Position numbers and translations under genes: made by a program. Positions 11,543-23,100 of a stretch of 64,000 nt of DNA are shown here, in pieces. The notes under the pieces are model-generated. The model was given only the letters and a program-made list of their open reading frames with translations. It did no database searches and had not been told where the DNA came from. The stretch lies in contig FTLJ01000524.1 of the NCBI GenBank assembly GCA_900155495.1, positions 45,877 to 109,876 on the forward strand, in the 5' to 3' direction. Origin of the DNA: Porogramme epimiltina. Taxonomy: Eukaryota > Basidiomycota > Agaricomycetes > Polyporales > Polyporaceae. Positions within the stretch are counted from its first letter, which is position 1. Each line of letters begins with the position of its first letter.

Positions 11543-12033
11543 CTATCCGTCTGGAGATCTGGGAGACACCGCCGGCTCGCCGCGTGCGGGCGCGACGGTA
11601 GAGGTCGCTGGGGCGCGCTTCACGCGCGACCTCCAGGCTTTTCTTCGGCTACCACCCGGGCGTGAGTCGTCGGCCTTGCCGAGCTCGAACGCAACCGTGG
11701 AGCTAATGTGTGACAGGCCGACCCTTGAGGTGATTCTCGGGTCGACGAGTCGGCGCGCGTTGCGCGCGGGGGAGAGTAAAGGGGCTGGCCCTGGGGCGCC
11801 GCCCGCAAGCAGCACGAATGCGCTTACAGCCCCAAGTACTTCTTCAGCCCGCTTTTCGTCGTCTTCCGCTGCGCGGTGCGGCCGTTTGAAGGACGGAGCA
11901 CCTGGCGCGCATCTTCGTAAAGGTGGTAGGTGTCGCGAGGCGACTGCATCGACCCGAAGAGGGAGAACGCGTTCGGCGAGGCGGGGCTAGCCGCGAACAG
12001 GGCGTAGGAGGGAGAGGCGCTCGAGTAAGACAT
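11543..12033 (-). CDS. Small hypothetical basic protein, two exons
   Basis: Read on the minus strand from ATG 12033: a Ser/Ala/Pro-rich start (MSYSSASPSYALFAASPASP), then YHLYEDARQVLRPSNGR and a basic end KTTKSGLKKYLG. A GTAAGC donor (intron from about 11827) and a TTAG acceptor (exon 2 from 11702) join it in frame to an Arg/Pro-rich tail ending PRSPDG and a stop at 11543. The product would be about 123 residues, rich in Ser, Arg and Pro, probably largely disordered. No domain is recognised. The in-frame splice supports a real gene, but GC-rich composition could also keep frames open by chance. Confidence 0.45.
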
Positions 12034-13396
12034 CGCGATGGTGTTGTAGAGTGTGCTTGTGAGAGCAAGTGCGAGTGCGAGTCACGGGTGGTGATGATAG
12101 CCCGAGCGATGTGGAGAGGAGTCGAGGATGCTGAACGACGAAGCTGATGAAGGACTCTAGTCCGCCACCAGCCTCGCCTTAAGTACGCGCCTTATCATCG
12201 TGGATTGCTTCCCGTAGCGACCTTCCTGCAATCCGCATGCCCGTGACGACTCCTTCGCCCAGCACACACGTCTGACGCCCACATCGACTTGCTATTTCGA
12301 GGAAGTGTTGGTGTCCAGACAAACATGAGGCCAAGCTGCCACCCACAGAGGCGTCCGTTTCCAAGTTACCGGTCGCTTGCAGCGTGTTCTATGTGTCGGT
12401 GACGGAGAGAGGGAGGGGGAGCATGACTACAATGAGGCAGAGGGAGAGCGTCAAGTGCACGGAAGAGCGCCTCCGAGACGCCCAGAGACGCGTTGTTTGG
12501 CCAGACTGGGGAGACAAACAAACCCACGTGGCCCACGTTTGCGAAGTGCTTGCGGCGGAAAACTTGTAAGTTCCTGATCATGAACGCTAAGCAGTATCGG
12601 CCTAGCGTATTCAACTAACCCCCTTTTCACGAAAGTAGCGCGTATCATCTCACCCGTGAGCCTTCCCTGTTTTCTTACATCCTACGAAGGAAATAATACT
12701 GGTGAGTAATGGTTTCGTTCGACGATTTGCATGCGTAATGTAGAAGGGCTCCACTGACAGGTATAGTTTGGAGCCGATATGGACACGTATGAGTCTACAA
12801 TGCACTATCTGAGCAATTTCGGCCTAGGTGTGCTGGTATGGAAAATTTCTGTGACGTCATTGTCTCATCATGCGACTGTGAGAGTTTAATTTCTGGCGCA
12901 GTTCGCGATACGCGTCCTGGTCGCTGGCTCTGCAAGTCCTCGCTACAACCTAAGGAGACACCTTCCGGGCGGCGTGGTACATCTACCAATGAGGGATGCG
13001 ACAAGTGCACCAGTAAGTGCGCTGCTCTCTGCTGTTTGACATTCGCTACTACTTCAACACATCAGGTATACAGGACAGTTCTCTTTCAACGAAATAACAG
13101 GCGATATCTAGTGATTGCAGCCTAAGAGCGCCGATAAAGCGTTTGCCGTGTGGGCCCGAAGCGCAGTTTCCGGTGTTTGGAAGCCGCTCTCCTCCACGAC
13201 AAGCGCTTTTATTTGACACTCCATGGGAAGAGCACCCGACTAGATTGGGGAGAGTCTAGGTGCTGTAGGGTATCGCGGTTTATAAATATCGCGCCCTAGA
13301 CATTCCCGGTCTTGAGGGGTGACTCTTTCTGTGCGACATTCACCTAGGATCGAGGTCAACCAAGTCTCCACCAACGACGGCTGAGGGACCTTCAGC
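12034..13396. other. Intergenic region upstream of AKR-3
   Basis: About 1.36 kb. Short open frames near 12380-12650 occur on both strands and look non-coding. A TATAAATA box at 13281-13288 serves AKR-3. No repeat or RNA gene recognised. Confidence 0.5.
13281..13288 (+). promoter_or_regulatory. TATA box of AKR-3
   Basis: TATAAATA about 110 bp upstream of ATG 13397, matching the spacing seen for AKR-2 (about 105 bp). Confidence 0.45.
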
Positions 13397-15109
13397 ATGG
13401 CTGGAAAGATGGCTTATGGTCAGTTTAGAGCTCAACTTGGAGAGAGGAGGGGCTATTGGATTGAGCTGATACTTTCGTATGTGCACAGTCCGACTCGGAA
13501 ACTCGGGGCTTAAGGTGTCAAGAATCATTCTTGGATGCGGATCGTATGGCGACCCTAAGTGGGCGGGATGGGTGCTTGAGGAAGAGGAAGCGATTCGGCA
13601 CATTAAATTCGCGTGCGTTCAGTACTCGTATCGAAGAGCATCCAAAGCACTGTGGCTGACCTTAAACTCAAGATACGACCATGGGATCACGACTTTCGAT
13701 ACAGCTGATGTACGACCCCTTCAATCTCTCTCTGGCGGATGATCATGCGCTGAGTTTCGTCGTAGGCCTACTCTCATGGAAAGTCTGAGAGTATTCTCGG
13801 AAACGCTATCAAGCAACTTGACTTACCTCGCGATGAGTTGGTGATCATGACCAAGGTGTGTATCTCTTACTAGGATTGGACCTCGTTGGGACCCTGACAC
13901 GTATTTACAGGTTTCCCTACCAGTGGCGAAATACCCCGACCAAACCCTCCCGGCCAATCCTCAAGATGCAGGAATTATAAACCAGCGTGGTTTGAGTCGC
14001 AAGGTATAGTGAATGATATCACATCGATACCCTACCACTCACGGGTTCCCGGTTTGAAGCACATATTTGATGCCGTGAAGGCTAGCTTGAGGCGTCTCCA
14101 GCTTGATTATATTGATGTTTTGCAGTGTACGTTCATCCCTTGTCACGACTCGTTGATTGTCGGCTAATATTTGAGAAGGCCATCGCTTCGATTACAACAC
14201 GCCCATCGAAGAAACAGTGAGCATATTTCTTAAGAATCGATCACCTGCTAACATAATCCCACAATACATAGATGCAGGCATTGCATGATGTGGTGAAAGC
14301 CGGCTATACGCGGTACATTGGTATGAGTTCTTGCCATGCGTACCAATGTTAGTAAAATGTTCATCTGTATTCCGATACGAGGCAAGCTAACAGGTCCGGG
14401 GTTTCCAGTCCACCAAATGCAGAGTAAGGGCTTCTATAACTGTGCTTCTAGTCAATAAGACATAATCTGGCCCCTTCATAGACTACGCTATCACAAAGGG
14501 ACTTACGCCATTCATTTCTATGCAAAACCAGTACAGTCTCCTCTATAGAGAGGAGGAACGAGAAATGTTCCCTACGCTCAAGGTCTGTCGTACTTCGTGT
14601 CCTTCCCTTCGCACCGTGTCCTCAGAGGGGCTACCAGTTATTCAGCGTCGGCTCCATTCCGTGGTCGCCGTTGGGCTGTGGTCTCCTCACCAGGCCTGTG
14701 GGAAATGATGCTACTACACGCATGAAGACCGATCAGTGCGACGCGGCTCTTTCTAATCCTTATGCAGCGTTCTAACGTTTCTCCTAGAAACATCCGCCGT
14801 TTCCGGAATGACGTTACTCCCGTCATCAGGAACCGGTATGTCCCTTTCGGCATACAGTGAACAGACACCTCTAATCCCCAATAATCTCGCAGTGTCGAGG
14901 AGCTGGCGAAGCACAGGGGCTTAAGCATGGCTCAGGTCGCCCTGGCGTGGCTTCTCGCCAAGCCCGGTGTCACGGCCCCCATTGTAGGGTCAACCAGTTT
15001 AGCAAACATCGAGGACCTTCTGGGTTCCCTCGACGTAACGCTCTCCGAGGAGGATATGAAGTACCTAGAGGAGGAGTATCGCCCTCTTCCGGTCTCTGGT
15101 CATGCCTGA
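13397..15109 (+). CDS. Aldo-keto reductase (AKR-3), about 13 exons
   Basis: Third tandem paralogue. Exon 1 (MAGKMAY, from 13397) ends at a GTCAGT donor; exon 2 begins VRLGNSGLKVSRIILGCGSY. The tetrad is kept: FDTAD and AYSHGKSE (Asp, Tyr), DELVIMTK (Lys), GHRFDYNTPIEET (His). The 15-nt microexon is 14409-14423. The loop after the microexon reads MQNQYSLLYREEEREMFPTLK, then VGSIPWSPLGCGLLTRP. Cofactor region VTAPIVGSTSLANIEDLLG; stop at 15107-15109. No inactivating change seen. It ends about 60 bp before the left edge of the 7-kb segmental duplication and converges on P450-2. Confidence 0.88.
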
Positions 15110-15407
15110 TGGAACTCTGAGTCCGTTAGTAGGAGCAGGGCTGGGCTGGAAGGATGTCATAGCTGAAGAATAAGGGGGAGCGATGGTTTGAATACGGATA
15201 CAGCATACACATATGTATCACTCGAAGAAAGTAAATGAATAGGTATTTCGGGAGATATTGCAGTCGCAGAGATTAGACAGTGTACTAAGGAGGCGCGGCC
15301 GATCAATCGTTGTCATGATTGAACGGGAGGTCCGGGGCATTGAATGCACCATAAGGGTGTATAAACGACTATCCGATTTCTGATGCCCAGCATACCCGCG
15401 CAGATAA

Positions 15408-17765
15408 CTAAGCAGCAAGAGAAACCTTCAAATACATCTCCGGGTGCATGCTTTCTTCGCTCTTCGCAGGGTACGAAATACCACCGAAGTTCCAGACAAT
15501 CGGAGTGTTTGAGAACTCGAACTTGAAGTTCGAGAGAAGCGTCGCAAGAACGACCTCTACACGTAGCAAAAACATGAATTCAGCGATGTGTGACGGGTAT
15601 TCGGAAACACACGACACTCACTCATCTCGAGCTGGGAGAACTTGAAGCCTCTGTATAGTAGGAAGTGCGAGATTAGCGAGGGGGAAAACATAGCATGCAG
15701 CTGTCGAACATACATGCAGGCATGGCTTCCGCTGATGAAGGTCATGCTGGGACCGGCAACAGTTAGCCTGACTGTGACTAGCTATAACAGGAAACACACA
15801 GGTTAGAGTAGATGCCCGGGATGCGCGCCTCCTCGACGGTGTGCGGTAGCGGCTGGAGCCACCGCTCGGGCTTCCACTCGCGGGCGTCCTCGCCCCAGAG
15901 CGCCTTGTTCATGTTGCACGCGCGCAAGTTGCAGATGACTAGGGTGCCCTTCGGGACCACGATCTCGTTGATCTCGCTGCCGTCCGTGCCGTGGATGGGC
16001 TCGTGCAGTGGCAGGACCGTGTCCTCGCCGGCTCTGATAATCACGTTAGAGTGGCGTGAGGAAAGAGAGGGGGACACATACTCTCGAATACTCTGAGTAA
16101 CCGGTGCGTACCTGCAACACGATCGTTAGTAATGGCACGGAGAAAAAGATCGACTCGAATACTCGAGTACTCACAAGCGCAGGGTCTCCCGGCAGACAGC
16201 GTCCAGGAACGGAATGGACATGACCTCGTCGTACGGGATCTCGGCGCCGCACCGCTCTTGGACCTCGAGGATCTCCGCGCGCAGCTTCGCTTGGACGTCC
16301 TGATGCTCGCACAGCAGATACAGCACGCGCGAGATGGCGTTCGACGTGGTGTCCACGCCCGCGATGACGAAGGTGCTGCGTAAAGGCCAATGGTAGGCGG
16401 TCAGCGGTCAGCGCCCGTCCTCGCCTGTGCGTCGCAAGCAACTCACGTCATCTGCGCCATCAGCTCGTCCTCGGGTAGCCTGTCCTCCTCCGGGGACAGC
16501 ACGTTCGCCTTCACTGCACGCATAGTTAGCAAGGGCAGCGCGGAGGACGTGGCATGGCTGGAAGAGACTCACGCAGGACACTCATGACATCCTTTCCCTC
16601 TCCGACTGTGTGCAACATCTCTTGGTCGCCGCGCTTGAGGGCTGCCTTCTTCTCCTCGAAGATCCGGCGGCACCCGCTGTGCGCCTTGTCCGTGATGTCC
16701 TTCACGCGCTGGACACGCGGGCTCGGGAGCATGTCGAGCACCATCCGGCGGAACCAGGCAGGCCCGAGGCGCACAAGGAATGGCAGGAAGATGCGCAGGT
16801 ATCCGATGTCGGACAGACTCGCTCTGTCGCGCGATAAGGCGGGTTGGAAAGGAGATGGTAAGGTCGGGTAAGTGGGACTCACGAGAAAGCCTTGATGGCC
16901 TCCGTGAAGTCGTCCTGGGAGTCGGCCGTGAGGGGATCGAAGGAGTGGCCGAGCCCGCCCTGACCGACGAGCTCGAGCGCGGTTCGGCCCATCCACTCGA
17001 GCACGTCGATGTCCTTCGGGCCGTCGGCCACGCGCGCTTTGAGTGCGGTCTTAAGCTAGAAGCCAGACCACAATTAGACGAGCCATCCCCTGAAGAATGG
17101 GAAGGAAATCTGTATACCTTGTTGGTGATGGAGTAGAACACAGGGGTAAGGTTCCGCATGTGCGCGCCCGAGAAGACAGGGGTGAGCATCTTGCGCTGCT
17201 TCTTGTGGGCCGCTCCCTCAGTGAACAGGAGCCCTGGGCCGATGATGAGGTTCCCAAGGCTATAGGAGCGTAAGCAGACCACCTGCCGCACGGCGAGGGT
17301 GGGAGACGTACGTATGAGCGAGCTTCCCCTTCGGGAACTTATCCTGGTCCTTAATGAAGATGTGGTAAAGCGCCTTCGCGTCATATACGTGAAGCCATGT
17401 CGCCTGAATACATGCACCAGAGTCAGAGATCCGCTGTAACTCGAGATACTAAGCTCCGCACGTGCCCCGAAGAAACCGTGGATCCTGGAGACAGGACCGT
17501 AGGTATCGATGAGATCGTTGATGAAAGTCCACGCTGTCCTCTTGCTCATCTGCCGCACGTTGCCTGTGAAGATATAGACAGGTTAGCGAAATTCGAAAAT
17601 CAAGAAAAACCAGGGGTGGTACTATCCTGCCCATAGAGAGCCGGACGGCGGACCGGCGAGACTAGGAAACGGGGAAGGGGTGACATAGTTGCGAAGCAGG
17701 CGCCAGGTCAGGTTGGCGAGCACTGCAGCGGTGACGAGAAGGAGGAGGTTGGTGTACTCGAACAT
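15408..17765 (-). CDS. Cytochrome P450 (P450-2), in duplication unit A
   Basis: Starts at ATG 17765 with a membrane anchor (MFEYTNLLLLVTAAVLANL) and hinge LAGPPSGSLWAG. Further on: KQRKMLTPVFSGAHMRNL (about 17190), the RTALELVGQGGLGHSFDPL region (about 16930), KKAALKRGDQEMLHTVGEG (about 16600), I-helix AGVDTTSNAISR (about 16340), ETLR (about 16175), WKPERWLQPLP (about 15860) and the haem loop FISGSHAC followed by M/G after the intron (about 15640-15749). The C-terminus ends YLKVSLAA, stop at 15408-15410. About ten exons, all with normal motifs. ER-bound monooxygenase; substrate unknown. Its closest relative in the window is P450-3 in unit B. Confidence 0.9.
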
Positions 17766-18944
17766 GGCAGCGTTGGATAACGGGTCGGATTACAGGCCAC
17801 AGAGCATGTGGGCAGCGATCCTATATATCAAGGCACGGAATACTGCGGGGCCACGGCATTGGAACCTCGCCCCGCACAAGCGGTGTGTACACTGCGACAG
17901 CACATCCCACGAAGCAGTGCGGGCCGCGTGATGCTTGCATACCCGTTCTTGAAATGCGGCGGCAGCAATGCGCGACGGAGGAACGGGGGTTGGTGGGAGT
18001 CGCGAACAGAATCTGGTGAATGTGATTAGTCATCACAATAGCCGTTCGTCCATCACTCTCTCTTACCGGCGCTGTAGACGAGGTGATGGTATTATGGAGG
18101 TGCCGGCCTACCGCGACGCGCAAAGAAAGGGTGTTACATGTCTAGAGAGATATCGCATATCTGCTCGCTCGCTGACGCGTCAGCCAGGCCAGAGGTATTT
18201 ACGTGCCTTGACAGAACTTACAGGGCTGCGTGTCCGATCCAAGCGGGAGAAGGTGTTGGAGCGGTTTCCAGAAGACCTCGTGTACAGGTATTTTAAAGGC
18301 GTCGCCGAGTCGCGGGATAGACGTTGATGCTCGGCGGGGGGACAATATCGTCTTCGAATTGAAGCCTACAAACCACGAATGAGTGATGTGACCCGGCGTC
18401 CATGCCGTGACGGGCCGACCGCGGGCCTATCCACGCCAAAGATGGACTTCCTGCGCATCCGGTGGTCAGTGGGTATAGAGGTGTAGACGACGGGGGCCAT
18501 ACCCGTGTCCAAGCGGCCCTGTCGTCCGCTGCCGTCGCCGCAAGGGCTGACGAAGTTGAAGTTGCCGTGGACGATTTTTGAGTCTGTACCGCCGCTCGCG
18601 TGTCGCGAAGTCCAGGCGCCATGGCTGTGTTCAGCGCTCGAGCCGATGTCACTTGAAATAGTGATCAAGTCGCGAGGGGTTAGTGGCGAGGTCTAACGAC
18701 GTTGGCAGCTGTAGTAAACTTGAGGGTTGAGGCCGATCGAAAACTTGACGGGGGACGCCGACGATAATATGTTCAGAAGGACAGTATGCATTGACTAACT
18801 TTCCACATACACCGTGACATGCGCAACCGTTCAAATGGAAAGATACGATAACATAGCTGACGGTGTACAGGTGGCAGGGAAACAGCTCCTATGGGGGAAG
18901 ACCGGACAAGTGATGACGGTGGCACAGCAGCAGGTGGGTGGAGA
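17766..18944. other. Conserved spacer between P450-2 and BRCT-like gene
   Basis: The whole stretch is repeated in unit B (25444-26635). Within it, about 18366-18834 on the minus strand stays readable in both copies, including GMAPVV, PTDHRMRRKSIFGVDRP and GPSRHGRRVTSLIRG, and the difference near HGNFN is a 3-nt indel, but a 2-nt indel lies just upstream. It may be a further exon of the gene above, a small unknown gene, or simply recently duplicated DNA. No domain recognised. Confidence 0.45.
17822..17828 (-). promoter_or_regulatory. TATA-like element of P450-2
   Basis: On the minus strand GATATATAG lies about 60 bp upstream of ATG 17765. The same element at the same distance precedes P450-3 (25498-25506), so the core promoter was duplicated with the gene. 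Confidence 0.5.
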
Positions 18945-19975
18945 TCAGGAGGCCGAGCGGCCCGCGTACCGGCAATGAAATAGAGACCCCATGTAGTCAG
19001 TACCAGGCAGAAATTGAGTAGCGAGATTGATGGGAACATCTTGAAGCGCATCTAGAACAGCAGACACAGACACGACATGTCCAGAATTTAAGGCATCCCA
19101 GACCTGGCTGTAACAGACGTCAGAGGCGAGGTGGAACGAAGTTACTGCGCCACCACGCACCTTGATTCGTTGGAGTAAGAGCAAGTTCCTGAATGTTGCC
19201 CATCGTCGGAGCGCGGAGCGCGAGGGGTCGACTCAAACAGCATATCGGTCGATGTATCGTCGAGAGGAGCGCTGTCATAGGGTTCAGGTGCTTGGATATA
19301 GACGCTTTCGTCCAGATTCGTTGAACTGGACGAGATTACAAGGGTGGTGTCTCCCGAGCGGTCTTGAGGCAACGAAGACATAGGTGGATTATATGCGTCT
19401 GAGTGCGCCGATATTCCGTGAGGGAGAAGGGGTTCTTGGAGATGAAGTGTGCGCGTTGACGCGGAAACGCAACGAGCTGAGCAGAGGTACTCACCATTTA
19501 TCACATATTTGGCGATTGGAAGGCGGAAACGAGCAGCAACAGTGTTCGAGATCCACTTCCAATGGAACACCTAGGAGGCGTAAGCAGAGACGACGCGCAT
19601 CTCGATCGGGTGGGAGGGCCGAGGACTCACAGCAACAGAACGTTCGGACAGCCTGTTTCGGGAAGGAGGCACATTGGGACAGGCCAAGAGTAAATAAGAC
19701 AACGCTACGCACCTCTGGTACCATCCATCACCATGTCCATCACAAAAGAAATACGCCGGGACACCCTCCTTGCGCAAGTCTGCTACCGTCCCGCCGTTTT
19801 GCACTGCGAGAGAGTTTGTTCATCTCCCTTCTTCAGGAGCGCATCTACTCACGCCAAGACTGCTTGACTTGAGAAGGGACTCTTGGGCTGAAGCAAGCTA
19901 TGTTACGAACTGAGTGGGCATTGATGGATAGAGGAGATATGTCTTGTACTCACCGCTTCCGACAAACAGGTTCAT
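18945..19975 (-). CDS. BRCT-like domain protein, unit A copy
   Basis: Minus strand from ATG 19975: exon 1 encodes MNLFVGS. Exon 2 (about 19878-19720) gives QNGGTVADLRKEGVPAYFF and ends near DGWYQR. Exon 3 (about 19570-19495) gives FHWKWISNTVAARFRLP and KYVIN. This order (hydrophobic start, NGG turn, then W-x-W-I with a following L-P-x-x-Y) is the pattern of a BRCT domain, close to the Rap1/TERF2IP type. Exon 4 is Ser/Asp-rich (YDSAPLDDTSTDMLFEST); exon 5 is VWDALNSGHVVSVSAVLDAL, then FLPGTDYMGSLFHC; stop at 18945. BRCT domains bind phosphopeptides or partner proteins in DNA repair and telomere complexes. No Myb domain was seen. The exon 2-3 junction needs a weak donor (C then GTAGCG) to stay in frame, in both copies. 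Function is inferred from pattern only. Confidence 0.45.
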
Positions 19976-20301
19976 GGAGACTGTGTGAGTTGCACGACCG
20001 GGACCTTGACACAGATGCAGGGAGACAACGATGAGGGTTAAATGTTAAACGTGAACGCGTGAACGTAGGGCGACCACCAGAAGTTCTACCAGCCACCGCG
20101 AGTCACGTGCAGTGGATGTGCTTACGTAATTATATCCAGTAAACAGACTCGGTTCGAGCCTGACGCGTCCACATACCATCGCTTCCTAGTGATCCTAGAA
20201 GATCATTCTAGTACGCGGGCTTTAGTATCTCTAGGATATCCCTCCATTGACATCAGGTCTGTTAGGCGAGTTTCATACAGGCGCCTTAGCCAGCTCCGGT
20301 C
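19976..20301. other. Divergent intergenic region
   Basis: Shared upstream space of the BRCT-like gene (-) and F-box A (+). The last 90 bases before the F-box ATG match the equivalent part of unit B. No other feature recognised. Confidence 0.5.
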
Positions 20302-22240
20302 ATGCTTGCCACCAGGCTTCCGGTCGAGCTAATAGGCACAATCGGCACCTTCGTCTGTCCTATCGACCTTCCCTCCTTCGCTTTGGTCGACAAGACATGC
20401 AATACATACGCGACACCACATCTATATCATACCATCGTCCTTTCTCATCTCAAATTTGTCCGCGCCCTCTCCTGCACTTGGACGCTGGCATCCCCTCCGG
20501 GTACCCACGCATTCGGTCGCGATCTCGCTACTCTCGTCCATCACTTCCAAGTAGGGTACGCGGAGACTTATACAAACAACTGCGGGCAGATTGATGCGCT
20601 TGGGAACCGGCTTCAGACACTCTCCGCGAGTTCCGTGGGCCAGTTGCTAGCGTCGATGATCAACCTCCGCTCCTTCGAAGTCTCGTACAAATACGACATC
20701 CTCGGCACACTACACCCTCTCCTCCTCCTCCGTGCAGTGGTGACTACTGAACACGAAGCCCTTTCTTCCATTGTCATCGATGGGACCCACTACCAGTCTC
20801 TATCAAACGAGGGACTCCGTGAAATGCCAACCGTCACGATGCTCAGACAGCTCACGCCCAGCCTGAAGTGCATTCGACTCAGTCTCCCTCGGAACTCTTC
20901 TGCGTTGGAAGTCCGCTTCCTCAAAGCAGTTCTCTCGTCGGTGTCAGAGAATGCACGGACTATCGGCCTCTACCAGAAGGGATGATGGGGTGAGCCGGAT
21001 AACGCGCACAAGTACCTCGACAAGGACATCACTTTCCCCTCCCTCCACAAGTTCGCACTTTGCCAGAAGGGATTCCACCTCTCGCACACAACAATTTTTG
21101 AACATGCGCGATCCCTCGACCTCCTAGTCTCTGGAGGCTGGGCAGACTGGGACCAGTGGGCCAACGGGGATAATGGGAGCGGGGAGAGCGACTCTTCGAG
21201 CGACAGAGAGGACGACGAAGGAGTGGTACCCCAACCACCCGATAGCGATGGGCATGGCGAAGATCATGACAGGGAGAGTCATCAAGCCGTCACTGGCGAC
21301 GCCCCCGATGGAGCCAGTGACCCGGGTGTAGATCTCGAGGACGAAACTTCTGAGACCAACGGTGAAGACGATGGCTTCCCTCGCCCCCCGCGCGTCCTCC
21401 GCGTTCTGCGGGATACATGGCCGAATCTCGAGGAGGTTTCCTGCACGACCAGCACCCTCGCGTCATTCCTCCCACCAGACGTGCCTCCGTCGAAACGCCG
21501 GCCTATTCGCAGTGTGCGCATCAGCAATGCAGACTACGACCCCTTCCACGACGGAGTCTTATGCAACACGTCTGACATCCCATCTTGGCCCCGCCTCCTC
21601 AAAATTACATCCCATCTCCACTACTCGGCAGTACCAATTAGGGAGTTGAGGTTCTTGGTCAGAACTCTTGACGTTCCTTCACTGGCAAGACTAGTCGTCC
21701 AACATCCACACCTTGAAACACTTGTCATCGCGACGGACATCGGAAAAACGCCTACAAAGGTAGTGTCTCTTTTGTTGTAACGGTCTCTAGAGTCACAGCG
21801 CTGATTGCTCCCCACAGGCCGATCTATTCGCACTCGGAGCTGAAGTCTTCGCGCACGCACCGGCTCTCCACACGTTCCTCCTCTCCGATGACGTATTCGG
21901 ATTCTTCGTTCGGGCGCCATACGAATTTGCGCGCGACGTTCCGTTTCAGCGATCCCTACTCGCGGAGTATGACAAGCATGCCCCGAGGCTTCGTCGGGTC
22001 GCGTTCACGCTGGAGTGTGAGTGGGAGAAAGATGTAGATGGATGGTGGTACCACATCGAAGGTGAGGATCCGATGGTGTGGCGGCGACGTGTTGCGTTAG
22101 ACGATGCGCATGCTGCTCGCGGATATTGCAAACACGATGGGACTCCAGTCAAGCACCCGGTCGATTACAAAGGCCCACAGGATCGTCATCCGGGCTGTCA
22201 GAAGTGCTACTCTGATATATACGATCCTGACAGCGAGTAG
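20302..22240 (+). pseudogene. F-box/LRR-like gene, unit A, with premature stop
   Basis: Opens with an F-box-like helix set (LPVELIGTIGTFV, LPSFALVDKTCNTYATPHLY) and continues as a leucine-rich scaffold with an acidic linker (about 21180-21380) and a conserved tail (WWYHIEGEDPMVWRRR, GCQKCYSD). At 20983-20985 an in-frame TGA follows LYQKG. The intact paralogue in unit B reads GGATGGGGTGAG here; this copy reads GGATGATGGGGTGAG, so a 3-bp ATG duplication made the stop. Beyond it the frame stays open and well conserved to the intron (21760-21817, 58 nt) and to the true stop at 22238-22240. F-box proteins choose substrates for SCF ubiquitin ligases. The single clean defect suggests recent loss, stop readthrough, or a base-calling error. 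If translated normally it yields 227 residues with the F-box but little of the scaffold. Confidence 0.8.
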
Positions 22241-22280
22241 CATAATGAGTGTCTCCCGGACGTTGTTACAATTGTGATGT

Positions 22281-22445
22281 CACATTGAGGGTGAGGGTCC
22301 GGTGGTGTCGAGGCTTCGCATGGCGCTCGAGGACGCGCACTGCACGCTATCCACAGCTATTACAAGCACGACGGGACTCCCGTTAGACCTGCGATCGATT
22401 ATGACGACTCGCAGGATCGTCGGCTAGGCAGGTGTGAGAGGTGCG
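22281..22445 (+). pseudogene. Partial duplicate of F-box gene 3' end
   Basis: About 160 bases just after F-box A repeat its 3' coding end: an HIEGEGP-like start, ALEDAH, YYKHDGTPV and an IDYDDSQDR-like stretch can be read with frame breaks. It is the tail of another F-box copy with the rest lost, a sign of repeated unequal exchange here. Confidence 0.65.
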
Positions 22446-22475
22446 TATGCCGTTCAGATTGCACAATAAATCATA

Positions 22476-22524
22476 TTAATCCCACGTACGTGTTTTAATC
22501 CCACGTTTGCAGTTTAATCCCACG
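22476..22524. repeat. Three copies of TTAATCCCACG at 19-bp spacing
   Basis: The 11-bp motif starts at 22476, 22495 and 22514. The spacer bases differ, so only the motif is kept. No matching array was noticed elsewhere. The remainder of 22445-23100 is pyrimidine-rich and has no gene. Confidence 0.8.
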
Positions 22525-23100
22525 AGTGATGTAATATAGGTGCGGGTACTACATACAACACCCTCCGACTCGAAGGTCAGGGGTGCTGGGGTCCGAAGCG
22601 TCGCGCGGTCACCTTTTACGTTAGCAAGCTTTATTTCCTTCCCCCACTCCTCTTCTATATTCCGTACACACCCCTCTACGATACAACCACAGCATACTAA
22701 TGGTCAGAGCGCCACCTGCCCGTAGGTGCCCCCCCGCGCCGCGCTCTCTCTACCCTCTACCCTTTCCCCCCTACTTCTCGGCCCCTGTTTTGTGACCCCC
22801 CCCTCACGCAGTAGTTACCGTGTCGTTCATGCCTCCTATTGGGCTCGGCCCTCAAGGGCAATAAACAAGGATCCCAAAATAATAAGGGGAGAGCGATGTT
22901 TTGAATACGGATGTAGCATATGCCACTCGAACAAAGTAAATAGATGGATATTCCAGAAATTGTAGTCGCAGATAGTGTACTAACAAGGCGAGGCTGATTA
23001 ATCGTCAACGCGATTGAACGCGCAGGTCCAGAACAATGAGCGCACCACCGGAATGTAAACGATCATCTAGTGTCCAATGCCGGAGGGCCCTCACAAATAA

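Larger units (their letters stand above)
15170..22260. repeat. Segmental duplication, unit A
   Basis: About 7.1 kb that aligns in order with unit B (22880-30005): P450 3' flank (both start with an AATAAGG...GCGATG...TTTGAATACGGAT stretch), P450, a 1.1-kb spacer, the BRCT-like gene and the F-box gene. Promoters and spacers are also similar, so this was one block event rather than separate gene copies. Edges are approximate. Confidence 0.85.

Noticed and set aside
22700..22880. Possible retroelement end (pyrimidine-rich, short palindrome GGGCTCGGCCC)
   Set aside because: No reverse transcriptase, no matching second end and no target duplication.
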